Shown: piece after piece, positions 40,766 to 52,160 of the stretch
Numbering within the stretch: position 1 is the first letter of the stretch
Layout: every line of letters starts with the position of its first letter
Notes under the pieces: model-generated
Databases searched by the model: none
What the model was told of the DNA's origin: nothing
What the model saw: the letters and a program-made list of their open reading frames with translations, nothing else
Program-made: the position numbers and the translations under genes
Origin: Notamacropus eugenii
Lineage: Eukaryota > Chordata > Mammalia > Diprotodontia > Macropodidae
Length of the DNA: 64,000 nt
Assembly: GCF_028372415.1 (NCBI RefSeq)
Contig: NC_092874.1
Location: forward strand, 115,154,744-115,218,743
Direction of reading: 5' to 3'

Positions 40766-42974
40766 GAGGTAGAACCATTCAGTGAATAAGTCTCTTTAAG
40801 AAGTAACCAGGGAATGGCCCCTTTAATGAGCAAAAGAAAAAAAACAAGTAAATCAAGACTAAGGCAAATTCAGAGACAAAGTTATTATATCTGTTTATTC
40901 GATATTCTCATTCTGCAGAAATTACTGTTGCACTGTTTTGAAAGATCCATAATCTCTTAAAATTCTTTCCTTACCTAAAACCTCTTTTCAGCACTTAGCC
41001 CATAATCTTTCAGGAAAAAAAAAGTTTCTCAATTTACATGAACATCCATTAAGTATGCTTTTCCTGGGTACTTGGAGATCATGACTTCATAAGAGAGCTT
41101 TACCATACAAAGTCAAACCACTCAAAGGAGGATGTGACTTCATCCTGAACAACTATGAGTGTTACAGAGATGATGTTTCCAAAGAAAGAGAATGGTTCTA
41201 GTGATTTTTCATGCCTGTGGGCCACTCCTTTCTGGAACAGAGGGAACCCACAGCAAGCTTTCCTGCCATATTAAGGATTTTAAAAGATTAGAAAAAAGAT
41301 GACTAGATTAGCCTTCAATAAACAGTCCTTTACCAAGTGTGGAGAAAAAAGTTGATTTTGATTCTTAAATTTTGCCAAATACAACTCTGTCATTAGAAAA
41401 AGAGATCTGGCTAGCCAAAAAGTGTTGTTTCTCAGTGTTTAATGTCTTTCTTGGAATGTTGTGGCTTAAATTCCCTTCATAGCATAGTGAGAGTCACTTT
41501 TACACCTACATAGCATTGTTGGTGGGGGCAACCACAGTGATGTGAGATGAGAGGAATGGCCCATGGGACAGTTGTGTACCAAGTTAGGAAGAAAGAAATT
41601 GGTAACAGCCAAATCACACACACCTTTAAGACAATGGGGAAAAGGAATTTGCTTTTAATGACAGGCAAAAGTAACATTACCAAACATAACACTGAACACA
41701 ACTGCCCCCACCCTCATATCTCAGAGAAGGACTAAGGTACTTTATTGACTACTCTAGAGTAAACTGAGGAAGCTTCTGGAGTAGAGGTGGAGGGAAGGAA
41801 AGGGGAAAAATGATCACTCCATTTCAATCCTCAAAAATCTTTCATTTCTCATTTAAAATAATGGTTAGAATAAACTTACATAGAATATGCTTATAAGTAT
41901 AGCAAGGTATTCAAAATACTGTTGAGGTTGGTGCGTCTACTGCATGTCAAAATGTTTCCCTCTCCTCCTTCCCCCCACCCCCATCCCAAGCAATCAACCT
42001 ACCCATTTCTCTGGCAGCTCCCTCTGCCAAACTATCAAAGACATTAAAGGGGCTAGAAAGACACAACTAGAAGAGACTGAGAGACAAGGAAAAATTAATT
42101 CTAGATTTCTTGAAACCTCAGTTTAGCAATGGGACCTAAATAAAGGATTTTGCTCTTTTCTTCTAATTGGGCTGATTCCTGCATAGTTGTACAAACCTTC
42201 TTCATATAACTAAGTTCACATTGTCCAATAAGTACTATTTTTTATGTTGATTTCCCCAAAATTGGCATGACCCTCTGGTAGGGCAAAACAGAGTAGAGGC
42301 TGAAAACTATTCCTTTGAAAATGGGACAAATACCTTGTTCTACAAAGTTTCTCTTCCCTCAAAAGCATAAAGAAAAAAAGGTTTTTTTTAAGGGAGGGAT
42401 TCATCTGGGTTCCCCTCCTATTATTCACAGGTTCATATTTCAGTTAGGAACCTACTTGGATAACTTAAAGGCACAAAAGTCACCCTCTAGGCTCAATTTA
42501 AATGAAGAAGTTTTGAAGACTCAAAGTAAGACATGGAAGATAAAACACAGGGAGAAAAACTTCCCCCAGTATTCTGACTGAACTCCTTGTAATAAATGGT
42601 CAGACTTAATACTGAAAATTGATAGGTATGTATTTTGTACACATGTACACACACAAAAAAGTTGGAAAGTGAGCTCATTCACCTATAGGAATTTCCCCTC
42701 ACATATTCCCCTAGAAGCAAAGGAATGGGTGTCAATCTTACTGAGGACCCTTGGCAAATTCAATGTTTACATAAAACACCAGCCTCTTAAAGAAGAGAGA
42801 GAATCTCTCTTTTCTATAGTTAAAAGCAAGGCCTCCAAAGGTACAGAAAGCACACAATCCTAGTTTGTCAGAATGTTCAACCTAATACTTCTGGAAAGTC
42901 ACAGTTTAAAAAATGTCACCACCTCAAAGCTATCTTTGAGTAAATATATAGATTTCTATCAAGGCTGTTGTGAC
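40766..42974. other. Long repeat-poor stretch in the BPGM 3' flank
   Basis: About 2.2 kb in which I recognise no transposon, unlike most of the window. Small frames lack known domains. Candidate for conserved non-coding sequence or an unassigned transcript. Confidence 0.4.
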
Positions 42975-42986
42975 TTATTAAATCTT

Positions 42987-43141
42987 TTTCTTTTCTTTTT
43001 TTTTTTTGTTGAGACCACTGGAATTAAGTGACTTGCTCAGGGTCACATAGATTGTAAGTATCTAAGCCTTATTTGAACTTAGATCCTCCTGACTTCAGGA
43101 TTGGTGTTTTATCTACTACCCCACCTAGCTGCTCCTACTCA
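42987..43141 (-). mobile_element. Short tRNA-headed SINE
   Basis: Reverse: T-run, GTGACTTGCTCAGGGTCACA and head CTACCCCACCTAGCTGCTCC. Flanked by an exact 12-bp duplication TTATTAAATCTT (42975-42986 and 43142-43153). Confidence 0.9.
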
Positions 43142-43153
43142 TTATTAAATCTT

Positions 43154-44559
43154 CACCAAATTTATGCACAGATTTCACCTCCACATAAGTTTCATGTAAT
43201 GGAATATTGCCTCTTTGAGAACTTACAAAGTGATTTCAACTGGTAGATCTCCAAAACATCTACAGATGTTACCTAGCCCCACACTAACACTTATCCTCAA
43301 AAGTCCCATACAGAAGGCTCACATCTATAAAGAAGCTCTGCCTCTCCTTATTGAGCAAATTACCTATTCTGGAAATAACTACTATGATATCCTTGGATTT
43401 CAAAGGTCAACTTCAGAGGGTCAATGGTGAACTCACTATTAAAAAATAACTTCAAAAAGTACCCAGTAACTAAATCACTGCCTTAGTAGATAAAATTCAG
43501 AAAACTGGCTAAGAGCAACATTATGTCTGAGGTCCCACAAGCACAGATAAAGAGGGGGAAAAAACAGAAAAAGGAAAGGAACTACGCCCTACCCCACCTT
43601 GTCCTAGGCCATGTGCGGCGATAGTGAGCTCTCTTAGCTTGTGCTGGTGTTACGTAACTGAGACATAACTTATATTTTTTCTCTTGACTGCAAACATATT
43701 CACCATATTGCCTTCACAGTCTTTAAAATTTAGGTTGAAAAATCAGTAGTGCCAGACACTGAACTAAGCTCAGTTCTCTTCCAGTGTTACAGGAAGGGTG
43801 TTAAGCCTAATGGAGTAGATCACAAAAAGGCACAAACAACTGCTTTTAGTTCAGCATGTTACATTAGGCTTGGGGGGGGGAGGCCTATAAGCTATGTGAT
43901 TGTTCAACCTAAGCTATTCTGATGACAAACATTTTTATCCCAATCTTCTAGATCCCAAGAATCCAGGGAAGGGAGGGAAAACTAATCAGAGCATGAAATA
44001 TTCTAGTTATTTATGCTCTGAAGACTCCAGTGGCCAAAGGGAATTTTACCAAATACCAAACAAAGGAAACTTTTGGACTGAACACTAAAACTAGAGGGCA
44101 TAGTTTTATGAAGGGAAAAAAAAATATTTTTCCTTGTCAAAGAGCCATTGGTCTTAAATAAATCAAAGCACCTATTCCTTTATGGAGAAGGGGAATAGAA
44201 CCTAATAATAAATAATTCTTAGGTACAATGCATTATCTAATACCTCATAGTGCAATCTCAGGCAGAGCTTAGTGTATGGGAAAGTGAATTATGCCACAAG
44301 TGAATGGAAAGAGGCACAAAGTTCCCATAGAATACTGTATCAGAACCTCTTAACTTCAAATCACACCCACCACTACCCTCTGACAGGTCTTTATTAATGC
44401 TCAAGGTCTCACCCATTAGTCAGTTTTCACTGGGATCATCCAATGGGATCTAATGGGCAGACCAAATCCATACTCTTAGATCTAAAATCATATGTGAACG
44501 CACATCTGGCCTAAAAGAGATTAGACCCCCTACGTACACTGCACCCCAGAGCTTGCCTG
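43154..44559. other. BPGM 3' flank, repeat-poor
   Basis: No repeat recognised. May include distal 3' UTR of BPGM: an AATAAA on the minus strand lies at 44395-44390. Confidence 0.4.
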
Positions 44560-44578
44560 CTCAATTCTAAATTTTGGT

Positions 44579-44584
44579 TTTATT
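44579..44584 (-). promoter_or_regulatory. Poly(A) signal AATAAA, likely BPGM
   Basis: Canonical hexamer on the minus strand about 110 bases past the BPGM stop, followed by a GT-rich element (CTCTGGGGTGCAGTGTACG) at a suitable distance for cleavage and polyadenylation. Confidence 0.6.
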
Positions 44585-44685
44585 GAACTTCATACACAAA
44601 AGGAATACAGATTAGTATCCACAACACACTACCTAACATTGCCATAAATTCTATACACAGTCAGTAGACAGCCCAGAGCCAGAAT

Positions 44686-44691
44686 TTTATT
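44686..44691 (-). promoter_or_regulatory. Poly(A) hexamer next to the BPGM stop
   Basis: AATAAA begins one base after the TGA stop (TGAAAATAAAATTCTGG). If used, it would give an almost UTR-less transcript. No strong GT-rich element follows closely, so it may be unused. Confidence 0.35.
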
Positions 44692-44692
44692 T

Positions 44693-44865
44693 TCATGCTT
44701 TCTTCACTTTTCCTTGATCATCCACCTTCTTGATAGCTGCTTGGATTGCTTCTTGGTCACCCAGGAACTGATGAGGGCCAATAGCATGGAGGTTCTCATC
44801 CAGTTCTAGAAGTATGGGGACGCCAGTAGGGAGGGTGATGTTGATAATGTCATCATCCGAGATGC
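44693..44865 (-). CDS. BPGM: BPGM terminal coding exon (C-terminal 56 residues)
   Basis: Bisphosphoglycerate mutase makes and breaks down 2,3-bisphosphoglycerate in red cells, which lowers haemoglobin oxygen affinity; it belongs to the cofactor-dependent phosphoglycerate mutase family. Read on the minus strand, this exon encodes [20 protein letters not shown], then [20 protein letters not shown], and ends in DQGKVKKA before TGA. From memory this matches human BPGM from about residue 202 to the end, with conservative changes (Glu to Asp twice, Arg to His, Val to Ile). It fits BPGM rather than PGAM1 (PGAM1 has IPIVYELDKNL here). The C-terminus is about two residues shorter than the human one (KVKQAKK). 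The first codon, Gly, is split across the intron (phase 1). The open frame continues to a Met at 44890, but that lies in the intron. The catalytic residues (His11, Glu89, His188 in human) belong to the upstream exon, which is not in this window. An intact frame and acceptor argue against a retrocopy. Confidence 0.95.
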
Positions 44866-44895
44866 CTGCAGAACAGGGAGAATGGAACAAGGAAG
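44866..44895 (-). other. BPGM last-intron splice acceptor
   Basis: Minus strand, just upstream of the coding exon, there is a pyrimidine-rich run (TTCCATTCTCCCTGTTCTGC) ending in AG at 44867-44866. The junction leaves GC of a glycine codon at the exon start, as expected for the phase-1 junction of BPGM. Confidence 0.9.
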
Positions 44896-45369
44896 TACTT
44901 TTTTTAAAAAAATAGGCAGATGAGTCTTTTTTTTAAAAATAACAAAGTAACACAATAACCACATTTAATGAGTACCTTCTTCTATACCTGGCACACATTC
45001 ATAATCTAGGGATAATAAATTCAACCCTGCCCACAAAGACTCTGACAGAGTTGAAGACTAAACAGATATGAGAAAACAAAATCAGCCATACTCTCTCATG
45101 TTCTGAGTTTTATGAGGGTAAACATAATATTTTGTTAACCTGTTCCTATTCAGAATGCTTTGGAAAGAACATGGGGAAAGGAGAAAAGTGGAACAGCTTT
45201 GAAAGTTATACATTGGCTTTCTTCTATACTCTTAAAGGACAAGCAATCTATATGCAACAGAGATTCAGTTTCATGTACAATCCATTTTTTCTATATGAAG
45301 ATGCTCATTTGTGTATGTATGTTTTATTATTAAGTTCAGAAAAAAATACATTTTTTTTTTTAAGAAAGA
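44896..45369. other. Intronic sequence, no feature
   Basis: AT-rich, no repeat recognised. Confidence 0.35.
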
Positions 45370-45530
45370 GTTCAAAATTTGGAGTCAGAGGACCAAGCTT
45401 CTAACCCTATTTCTGTATTTTGTGACCTTGGGTAAATTACTTTACCCTTCAGATTACATGGTGCCTCTTCTGTAAAATAAAGGGGCTAGATCCTCTTCCA
45501 GCTCTAAATCTAGAACCTTAGGGAGGTTGG
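45370..45530 (+). mobile_element. MIR/MIR3-type SINE
   Basis: TTTTGTGACCTTGGGTAAAT, TCTTCCAGCTCTAAATCTAG. Confidence 0.7.
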
Positions 45531-46014
45531 TCTTTCTACCTGTGTATGTGGAGACTATGTTTTCTTCAGAAAGCCTTCATCCTCCTCTTTAGAAATCTGA
45601 AGGCCAGGGGTCTCTTCTCTCACTTCCTTTTTCTTCTATATATAGTAGTGCATTAAAAAAAAAAAAAAACTTATCACAGCCAAACACTGCCCTGGTTCTC
45701 TGGGGGTATTACTAAAATTAGATCTCTTCCTCTAAGGGCTCTCAAGCCAGGCTCATTTGGTAGGAATGTAGCTGGTATTTCCAACACCAATCAGAACACC
45801 CTGGACCAGACCTTGCCAAGCACAAGCTTGCCTCCCTGGGTACACAGCAGCCACTTAGGGCAAGTCACCTTTCCATATGGGCATCAGGGTGCCCCTGCCT
45901 ACATTAGAACAAGAAGGTAAGATGAAACATAGAGAAAATTTCTAAGTAAAAAGTAACATAAACACTCAATTTACTTGCTTTAACATAGAAAACATTTAAT
46001 AAAGGAATTCAAAA
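45531..46014. other. Intronic sequence, no feature
   Basis: No gene or repeat recognised. Confidence 0.35.
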
Positions 46015-46150
46015 GTACGCATCAAGTCAACAAACACTTCTGCCCACCTTGTACCCAGAACTGAAACAAAAATGCAAAAGCAAAACTGTTCCTGCCTTCA
46101 TGGAGTTTCTAGTCTAACAAGGAAGACATAATTCATATTTCTAACTAAAC
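46015..46150 (-). mobile_element. L2 LINE 3' end
   Basis: Reverse L2: AGTCAACAAACACTTCTGCC, ACTGTTCCTGCCTTCATGGA and GTTTCTAGTCTAACAAGGAA. Confidence 0.65.
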
Positions 46151-46197
46151 AGAAGACAGATAACTTGGTAGAAGGAGAAGCCCCACAAGGATACTCC

Positions 46198-46448
46198 TCA
46201 TACAGAAGGTGACATAGTAGATCATGTGCTGGGCTTGGAGTTCAGAAGACCCGCGTTCCAATTCTGCCTCAGAAACTTACTAGCTGCATAACCCGGGGTG
46301 AATCACAACCTCTCAGCTTCAGTTCCCTCATCTGTTAAACAGGAATAGTAATAGTACATTACCTGAGCATTATTTTAAGGATCAAATGAGATAACATGTG
46401 CATAGCACTTTGCAAATTTTAAAGTGCTAAATATTAGTTATTGTTACA
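46198..46448 (+). mobile_element. MAR1/MIR-type CORE-SINE
   Basis: GTGACATAGTAGATCATGTG head, ACTTACTAGCTGCATAACCC, CAAATGAGATAACATGTGCA and AAAGTGCTAAATATTAGTTA. Confidence 0.8.
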
Positions 46449-46529
46449 TGATCATGACCAGTTAGTGGAAATAAACAGCAGAATTTGAGTTTTATAAAAT
46501 AAATGTTTTCACCTTTATTCTCTCTGAGG

Positions 46530-46612
46530 ATCTATCCTTCATTCAGCCAACAAGTATTTGTTAGCCAGAAGACATAGTTCTTACCCTGGAGAAGCTCAGA
46601 GTCTAGCATTTA
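46530..46612 (-). mobile_element. L2 LINE 3' end
   Basis: AGCCAACAAGTATTTGTTAG and TTACCCTGGAGAAGCTCAGA. Confidence 0.55.
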
Positions 46613-47228
46613 ATTTTATTTTCCTCAAAAAGGAAACAAAAAGTTTAAAAAAAAAAACAAAACAAGGTTAAATTCAGAGGTGGGTAGAGAGGATGATGAC
46701 TTAAAGTCAAACCCAGGAGGTCCCAGTTCTAACTGACAAGTATTTTTCAGGTTGGGTCTGTGTCCTGTAGGGCAGCTCAGAAGTCTCTGGGAGCAATGGA
46801 ATAAGGCTCCCCTTTGAGGATTAGCCCCTAAAGCAGAACATCTGGCAGTTTCTAGGAGCTCCTGGCTGTTCTAGATTTACGTAGATGTCCTCTAACAAAA
46901 GGTTCAGTCAAAACAAAACCAAAAAGCCTACACTAAACTGAAAAGATGCCGACTCTGGCCCAGAAAAGAGCAGAGCTGGTCTTGTTTATGCTTCATTAGC
47001 AGGTACTTTCCTGTTGAAGCTTGCCAGGACCTACCAACAAGGGTTTGTGTTTCTTGTGCAGATGCTGTCTTGTATTTAGCATATGCAGAGGTTCTATGAT
47101 GACTGATGTTGGCCTCTTCTGTTTGCAATCCCCACCCCTCAAAAGCAGCTTTGGCTGAAAATAAGAATTTATAGTCCAACGTGGTCCATTAGACCCATAC
47201 CCACCCCTAAAGTGACTGTTGAATATGT

Positions 47229-47229
<1 letters not shown>
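46613..47229. other. Intronic sequence, no feature
   Basis: No gene or repeat recognised. Confidence 0.35.

Positions 47230-47230
<1 letters not shown>

Positions 47231-47266
<36 letters not shown>
47231..47266 (+). repeat. (AC)n microsatellite
   Basis: About 18 pure AC units. Confidence 0.96.
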
Positions 47267-47267
<1 letters not shown>

Positions 47268-47499
47268 GAGAAGGTGGGTAGGAAGGGAGGGGTTGTCAGC
47301 TCCTTGGAGGCAAACTTTCTTAAAGACAAGAAAATGATGTCCAAATGAATTTCTTCAATCATCTGAAGCTTTTTTTTCAAGTCATCTGATCTCTTCCTAC
47401 TGGTTGATTTCGCCCATTTCCAAGAAAACTTTTGAGTGTCCAACTCAACTAAGACTCTGGTCTCTCCCTATTCCATTATATAGTGCACACCACTGAAAA

Positions 47500-48045
47500 A
47501 GTAATCCTTCCAAAGCTTCTCATCCTGTCACCCTTTTATTAAAAAAAAAAAATCTTCAGTGACTTCTCATTACCAAGTAAATGAAGATGGAACAGGCATT
47601 CATGGTACTGTACGATTTGGCCCCACTCCCCCTTTCCAGATTTCTCCCATTATGTAAAGGGTACCCTTCCCCCTTATCTAATCAAACTGTACTAATTGTT
47701 ATTTCTTGAAAACACCTTGAACATTTGGTTATCGCTGCCTTTGCTTATGCTGTTCTATCTACCTCACCTTTTTCAGCACCACTTATTGAATTCTAGAATT
47801 CCCATCCTTCAAGATTCAGCTCAAATGCCATCTCCAAAAAGCCTTTCCTTATATCTCCTGGCCAGAAGTAATCCCCTCTTTTTTTCTGAACTTTGTCTCT
47901 CTGTGTAGTTTTACCTTCTAACTTGTATCATAGTAATTAGGGCACTTTTCTGATATTCTGATGACTAAACTTGACGGGACTAGAACTTACATCCCCCACG
48001 GTGGTAGCTGACACATAACAGATGCTCCCAAACTATTTGTTAAAT
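47500..48045 (+). mobile_element. L2 LINE 3' region
   Basis: TACTGTACGATTTGGCCCCA, CCATCCTTCAAGATTCAGCT, CAAATGCCATCTCCAAAAAG and GGTAGCTGACACATAACAGA. Confidence 0.75.
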
Positions 48046-49248
48046 TAAAATTAAATTTAATTAGTTAATTAAATTTAAAAAATTAAAAATACTTCATTCC
48101 ACTAGAGTAGATGTCTTCAAAAAGAGAGGCTTTGGACGCTACTTGCAAGAGGTAGGACAGAGGCACAATGGGGCAGAGAAAACAGAATTTTCTAAAAAAC
48201 AGAGACAACAGAGTTCCATCTAAAAATGTAAAGCTGCTATGATAAAAAGCCATTTAAAGACATGTATGGATTTATAGTGAGATTCTCCACTTAAACTGTT
48301 TTTAAATGACTTAGTATGAAAGTTCCAACCCCATTACATGTTTTAGATTGGAACTTAAATGATGACGTGTCTGTCAACAGTGCTTCAACTAATACCTGAA
48401 TGTTCAGGTGGTAGGCCTGTTTGCAATGCACCACTGATCAATCACCTGGTGCCACAGCACCTTAACTGTTCTCCCAGGTCTTTCTGATTGCAAGTCTTGC
48501 ACTCTATAAACATGATGCTAAGCTGCTTTTCTAGATGAATAGGACATAAAAGAGATCCATAAACAGTCTTTTTCACAGGTTCCCAAACATCAGGGGTGAA
48601 GCAGAAAGCTAACCTTTAATTCGATTAATAAGTTACAGGATCCAGTTAATTAGATCTTGTTTTAATCAGCAAAAGATTTGAATAACATAATTTTCACTCT
48701 CAATCCAAAGTATTAATATGCTGTATATATTTAAATACCAGCTTTGATGCAGGGTCTAACCAAAGCAATTTTCCTTTTTAAAAAAAATGTATAATACAGC
48801 CTTATTAAATTCCCAGTGATATCCATGACACAAGCACAGAAAAGTACTTAGTTTAGTTAACAACTACACAAAAACATTTCCAATGAACAGCAGACTTTCC
48901 ATTCCACTTATATGACTCAAGCCACACAGACAGAGCAACAAACTAATTGCTTATAAATATTTAAGACATGCAAAATGGTTAATGAGTCAACTGGATGCTG
49001 TGTGCCTAAGATTCATAAAAGGCAAATTCAGAAGAGTTACAGTCCAATGGTTGCTCATGTTTATACATCTTAGGTCGATCATTTCAACACCGTCTCAATT
49101 TATGGCCCTAAGAAGGTTAGTGGACAGATTTCAGAAAGCTGGAGTAACCCAATCAACAACCTGATTTGACCAATTTGCACCAACATTAGGCAAATGTGCA
49201 TTACACAAACTCTTTTATGGAGCTTCCAAGTAATTTTATTGTATACAA
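48046..49248. other. Repeat-poor intronic stretch
   Basis: Starts with an AT-rich tract (48040-48095). No other repeat or exon recognised. Confidence 0.4.
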
Positions 49249-49249
49249 A

Positions 49250-49485
49250 GGCAGAAAAGCATAATGAAGAGTGTACTGGATTCCAATTCAGACAGGGGTC
49301 AAATCTCATCACAGTCACCTACCTCGAGCCCCAAAGCAAGTCTTTTTAACATCTTTGAATTTCAGTTTACTTATTTATAAGATGGGTATAACTCCTGCAG
49401 GGACACTGTGAGAATCAAAGAAACACACAAACACAAAGCACTTTATAGACTTTGGCCAGACAAAATGTCAGTCATTATATATTGT
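49250..49485 (+). mobile_element. MAR1/MIR-type CORE-SINE
   Basis: GCATAATGAAGAGTGTACTG head, ATTTCAGTTTACTTATTTAT and ACACTGTGAGAATCAAAGAA. Confidence 0.65.
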
Positions 49486-49499
49486 CTTTCCTGCCTTTG

Positions 49500-49735
49500 A
49501 GGGGTCTGGACAGGAAAGAGAAAGGAGAGATTTCAGACTGATGGAAGGAAAACCTTAAGTTGAGCTGCTCTCAAATGGAATGGACAAAGCCAGAGATTAG
49601 CCAGTTCTTGGAAGGTCTTTAAACAAAGCTAGCTGGTCATTAATCAGTCAACATTAGAGGAGAGTATCATGTTTTCCATTGAGGTTGAAGTAGATAGCCT
49701 CTGAGGTCCTTTCCAATTTTGCAATTCTACGAAGC
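49500..49735 (+). mobile_element. CR1/L3 LINE 3' end
   Basis: TGCTCTCAAATGGAATGGAC, TTCTTGGAAGGTCTTTAAAC and AGCCTCTGAGGTCCTTTCCA. Confidence 0.65.
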
Positions 49736-50784
49736 AGTTGGATAGGTCCAGTTTTGAACTGCCCAAATGGAGGAAGGAAGTGTCATTAAAAAATTAAAAC
49801 CACCACCATCAAATCCTTTAATCTTCCTCCTGCTGCTTCCTGGATCTAAGCTTATGAAAGGAGTTCAAGAATTAGGGAATGTCAGGCTTTGTTTAATTGG
49901 TCAGACTCTTTCTGGTTGGGGAGAGGAAGAGGTATTTTAGAGTGATTGATTCTTGATGTCAAGGAGGCAACACATGTGTGTATGCACACACTTCCCTTTC
50001 CAGCCTACAATGCAAATGTCATGAAATCAAATTTGTAGTGGTTTTTTAGGGTGGTTTTTTTTTTAAATGTATGCTTCCCCTAGTCTCTCTCTCTGCCACC
50101 ATGAAAATACATGCCAAGAGAAGTATGACATTTAACAGGACAGAAACCAAATAAGCAAATGTTTGCTGTATAAGTTATTCTTTGTATAGAATTCATGCTT
50201 AACCAGAACTAAAGCAAAATTATCAAAAAATCATCTGCTGGAAACCTGATCAGCTTTACTCCACAGAATCCTTTTTTCCAGGGCAGGATTGTTTACTCAC
50301 ATCTTCCTAGAGATGGAGGTCTTCCATAGGAAGCCCTTTAAGACCAAAGTAGATTCTAGTTTCTTCTTCAGTAAACTGTTTTAGAGTCATAATATTCTTG
50401 GTGACAAGAGCATCTTAAATCTACACCAAATCTTTGAAGTGTAAACTCCATTTCTTATTGTCTTCAGCAGTAATCTTCCAAAATTAAGCTAGGCAGTCAG
50501 CTAAGCATCTACTAAGAGAAAGATAAAGCTAAAGCATGACAGAAGTAGAGAACTTTCTTCCCCATCTGGCAGTAGAACAAGAATTCTTTGAGCAACGGGG
50601 AAAGCTTTAAAAACAGAAGTCCTGTTTTCATAATTATTGCCACTGCCCCAGGAGATATGCACCTGGTAGAGGTTGAAGTGCTTGAAAACCCAGTCTGAAA
50701 CCTGCTTTTAGAGACTACTCAAGAGCAGAAGTGGGGAACTTCCCTACCGTGAATGTGCTTTCTCTGGCTTCTTGCCTCATCAAG
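49736..50784. other. Repeat-poor intronic stretch
   Basis: No exon or repeat recognised. Confidence 0.4.
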
Positions 50785-50958
50785 AGATGGTACAGTGTAG
50801 TTTGGGGGCCCAAGAACCTGGATTTGAATCCTGGCTTTGCTACTTCTTTGTCCAAGGCACTTAATTTCTAAGCCTCAGGTTCCTCCTGTGTAAAATGAGA
50901 GGGTTGGACTAAATGATCTTGAAAGTCTCTTCCAGTTCTAACATAATATGATTCCATT
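50785..50958 (+). mobile_element. MIR3-type SINE
   Basis: GGATTTGAATCCTGGCTTTG, TTGGACTAAATGATCTTGAA and TCTTCCAGTTCTAACATAAT. Confidence 0.8.
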
Positions 50959-51969
50959 ACCACTAGTACAGAAATTCTGCCAATCCAGGATATTTGCTAT
51001 ATATCATTTGTGAAATATTGTATCGTGCCACAAGAGTAAAAAAAATAGATAGAAGGTCTTTGACTAAGGAATTTTTAACCTGTTGAAGAGAAGCAAGATC
51101 AGGTTTCATGCTGACTAAGAACAAAGTAAAAGTAGCAATATTTGAAATGTTCAGCAGAATTTTCCTCCAGAGGAAACTTCATAGAAGTGAATTTTTTGGA
51201 TAGGAAATGGGCTACTTTTGTTTTTCCTACATACACACACATGCAGCCTTTTCATTCCTTTCCTGTCAGTATCTACTTTTAGAATGAACTTGTGTTAGCT
51301 GTCTAGACTACATTCCTCTTTTGGCAGGCCTTTTGATTCTAGCAGGCAAGTGCAATAATAATTTTCGAATGTCAAATTATTTCAAAACTTCCAAATACAC
51401 ATATATTTTGAAATATACACACATCTACTAAGAAGCTATAATTAAAGATTAGGAAAATAGAATTTTTCAATGATTTATGGGAGAGAGAAGAGAACAAGAA
51501 CGCAAAAAGAGTCAAAATTAACCAGTGAAGTAACACAGTTTTTAGACTTTGTCAAGAGGTGGCCATCCAAATGATTCCTGGTTTATTGTTTTTGTCCTGG
51601 CCATGGGTATTGGGGCACTCCTTTCTACTCTTCTGTAGTTCTGGGAAATTGCTTACAAGATCCATAAAATTAAAACCAGTCAAATCAGGTTGGAAAAAGA
51701 TGTGCTCAATTTCTCCCAACTTGGATGCCACAGGACTTAGAAGGAGTGAGACTGAGAAAAGATTTGTTGTTGAGCAACAGAAACCCAAGCATTATGTGTA
51801 CCATCACCTTATCCCTTAGGATAAGAAGAAGTAGAGGAATCATTATCCACCATGTTTAAATCAGAAATTTATATTTTCTAACCACCCATCTCTAAATAGA
51901 GTCAAGGTTTATGCTATAAATTCCAAATTAATATACTATGAACTAAAGATGAGAATAATTTACTCCACA
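50959..51969. other. Repeat-poor intronic stretch
   Basis: No exon or repeat recognised. Confidence 0.4.
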
Positions 51970-52160
51970 GGATTATAAAATCACAGAACTATAACTGGAA
52001 GAAAGTTCAGAAGCCATCTCATCCAACCCCTTCATTTTACAGATATGGAAACTGAGGCCCAGAGAGGTTAAAGGATAGCGAAAGGTAAGTAAAGTAGCAG
52101 AGCCATGATCTCAACCCACAGCCTCTGATTCCATAGCCTATGCCCCTTCCACCACACCAC
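51970..52160 (-). mobile_element. MIR/MIR3-type SINE
   Basis: Reverse: AACTATAACTGGAAGAAAGT, CCCTTCATTTTACAGATATG and GAAACTGAGGCCCAGAGAGG. Confidence 0.85.

Larger units (their letters stand above)
44560..44692 (-). other. BPGM: BPGM 3' UTR (proximal form)
   Basis: Sequence after the TGA stop. It carries one AATAAA almost touching the stop and another about 110 bases further on. The 3' end is inferred from the second hexamer, 15-25 bases upstream of a GT-rich stretch at about 44550-44520. A longer form is possible, because another AATAAA occurs at 44395-44390. The true end cannot be set from sequence alone. Confidence 0.55.

Noticed and set aside
44866-44890. Upstream extension of the BPGM frame to a Met codon
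   Set aside because: It reads into the intron polypyrimidine tract. The residues MFHSPCSA do not match BPGM.
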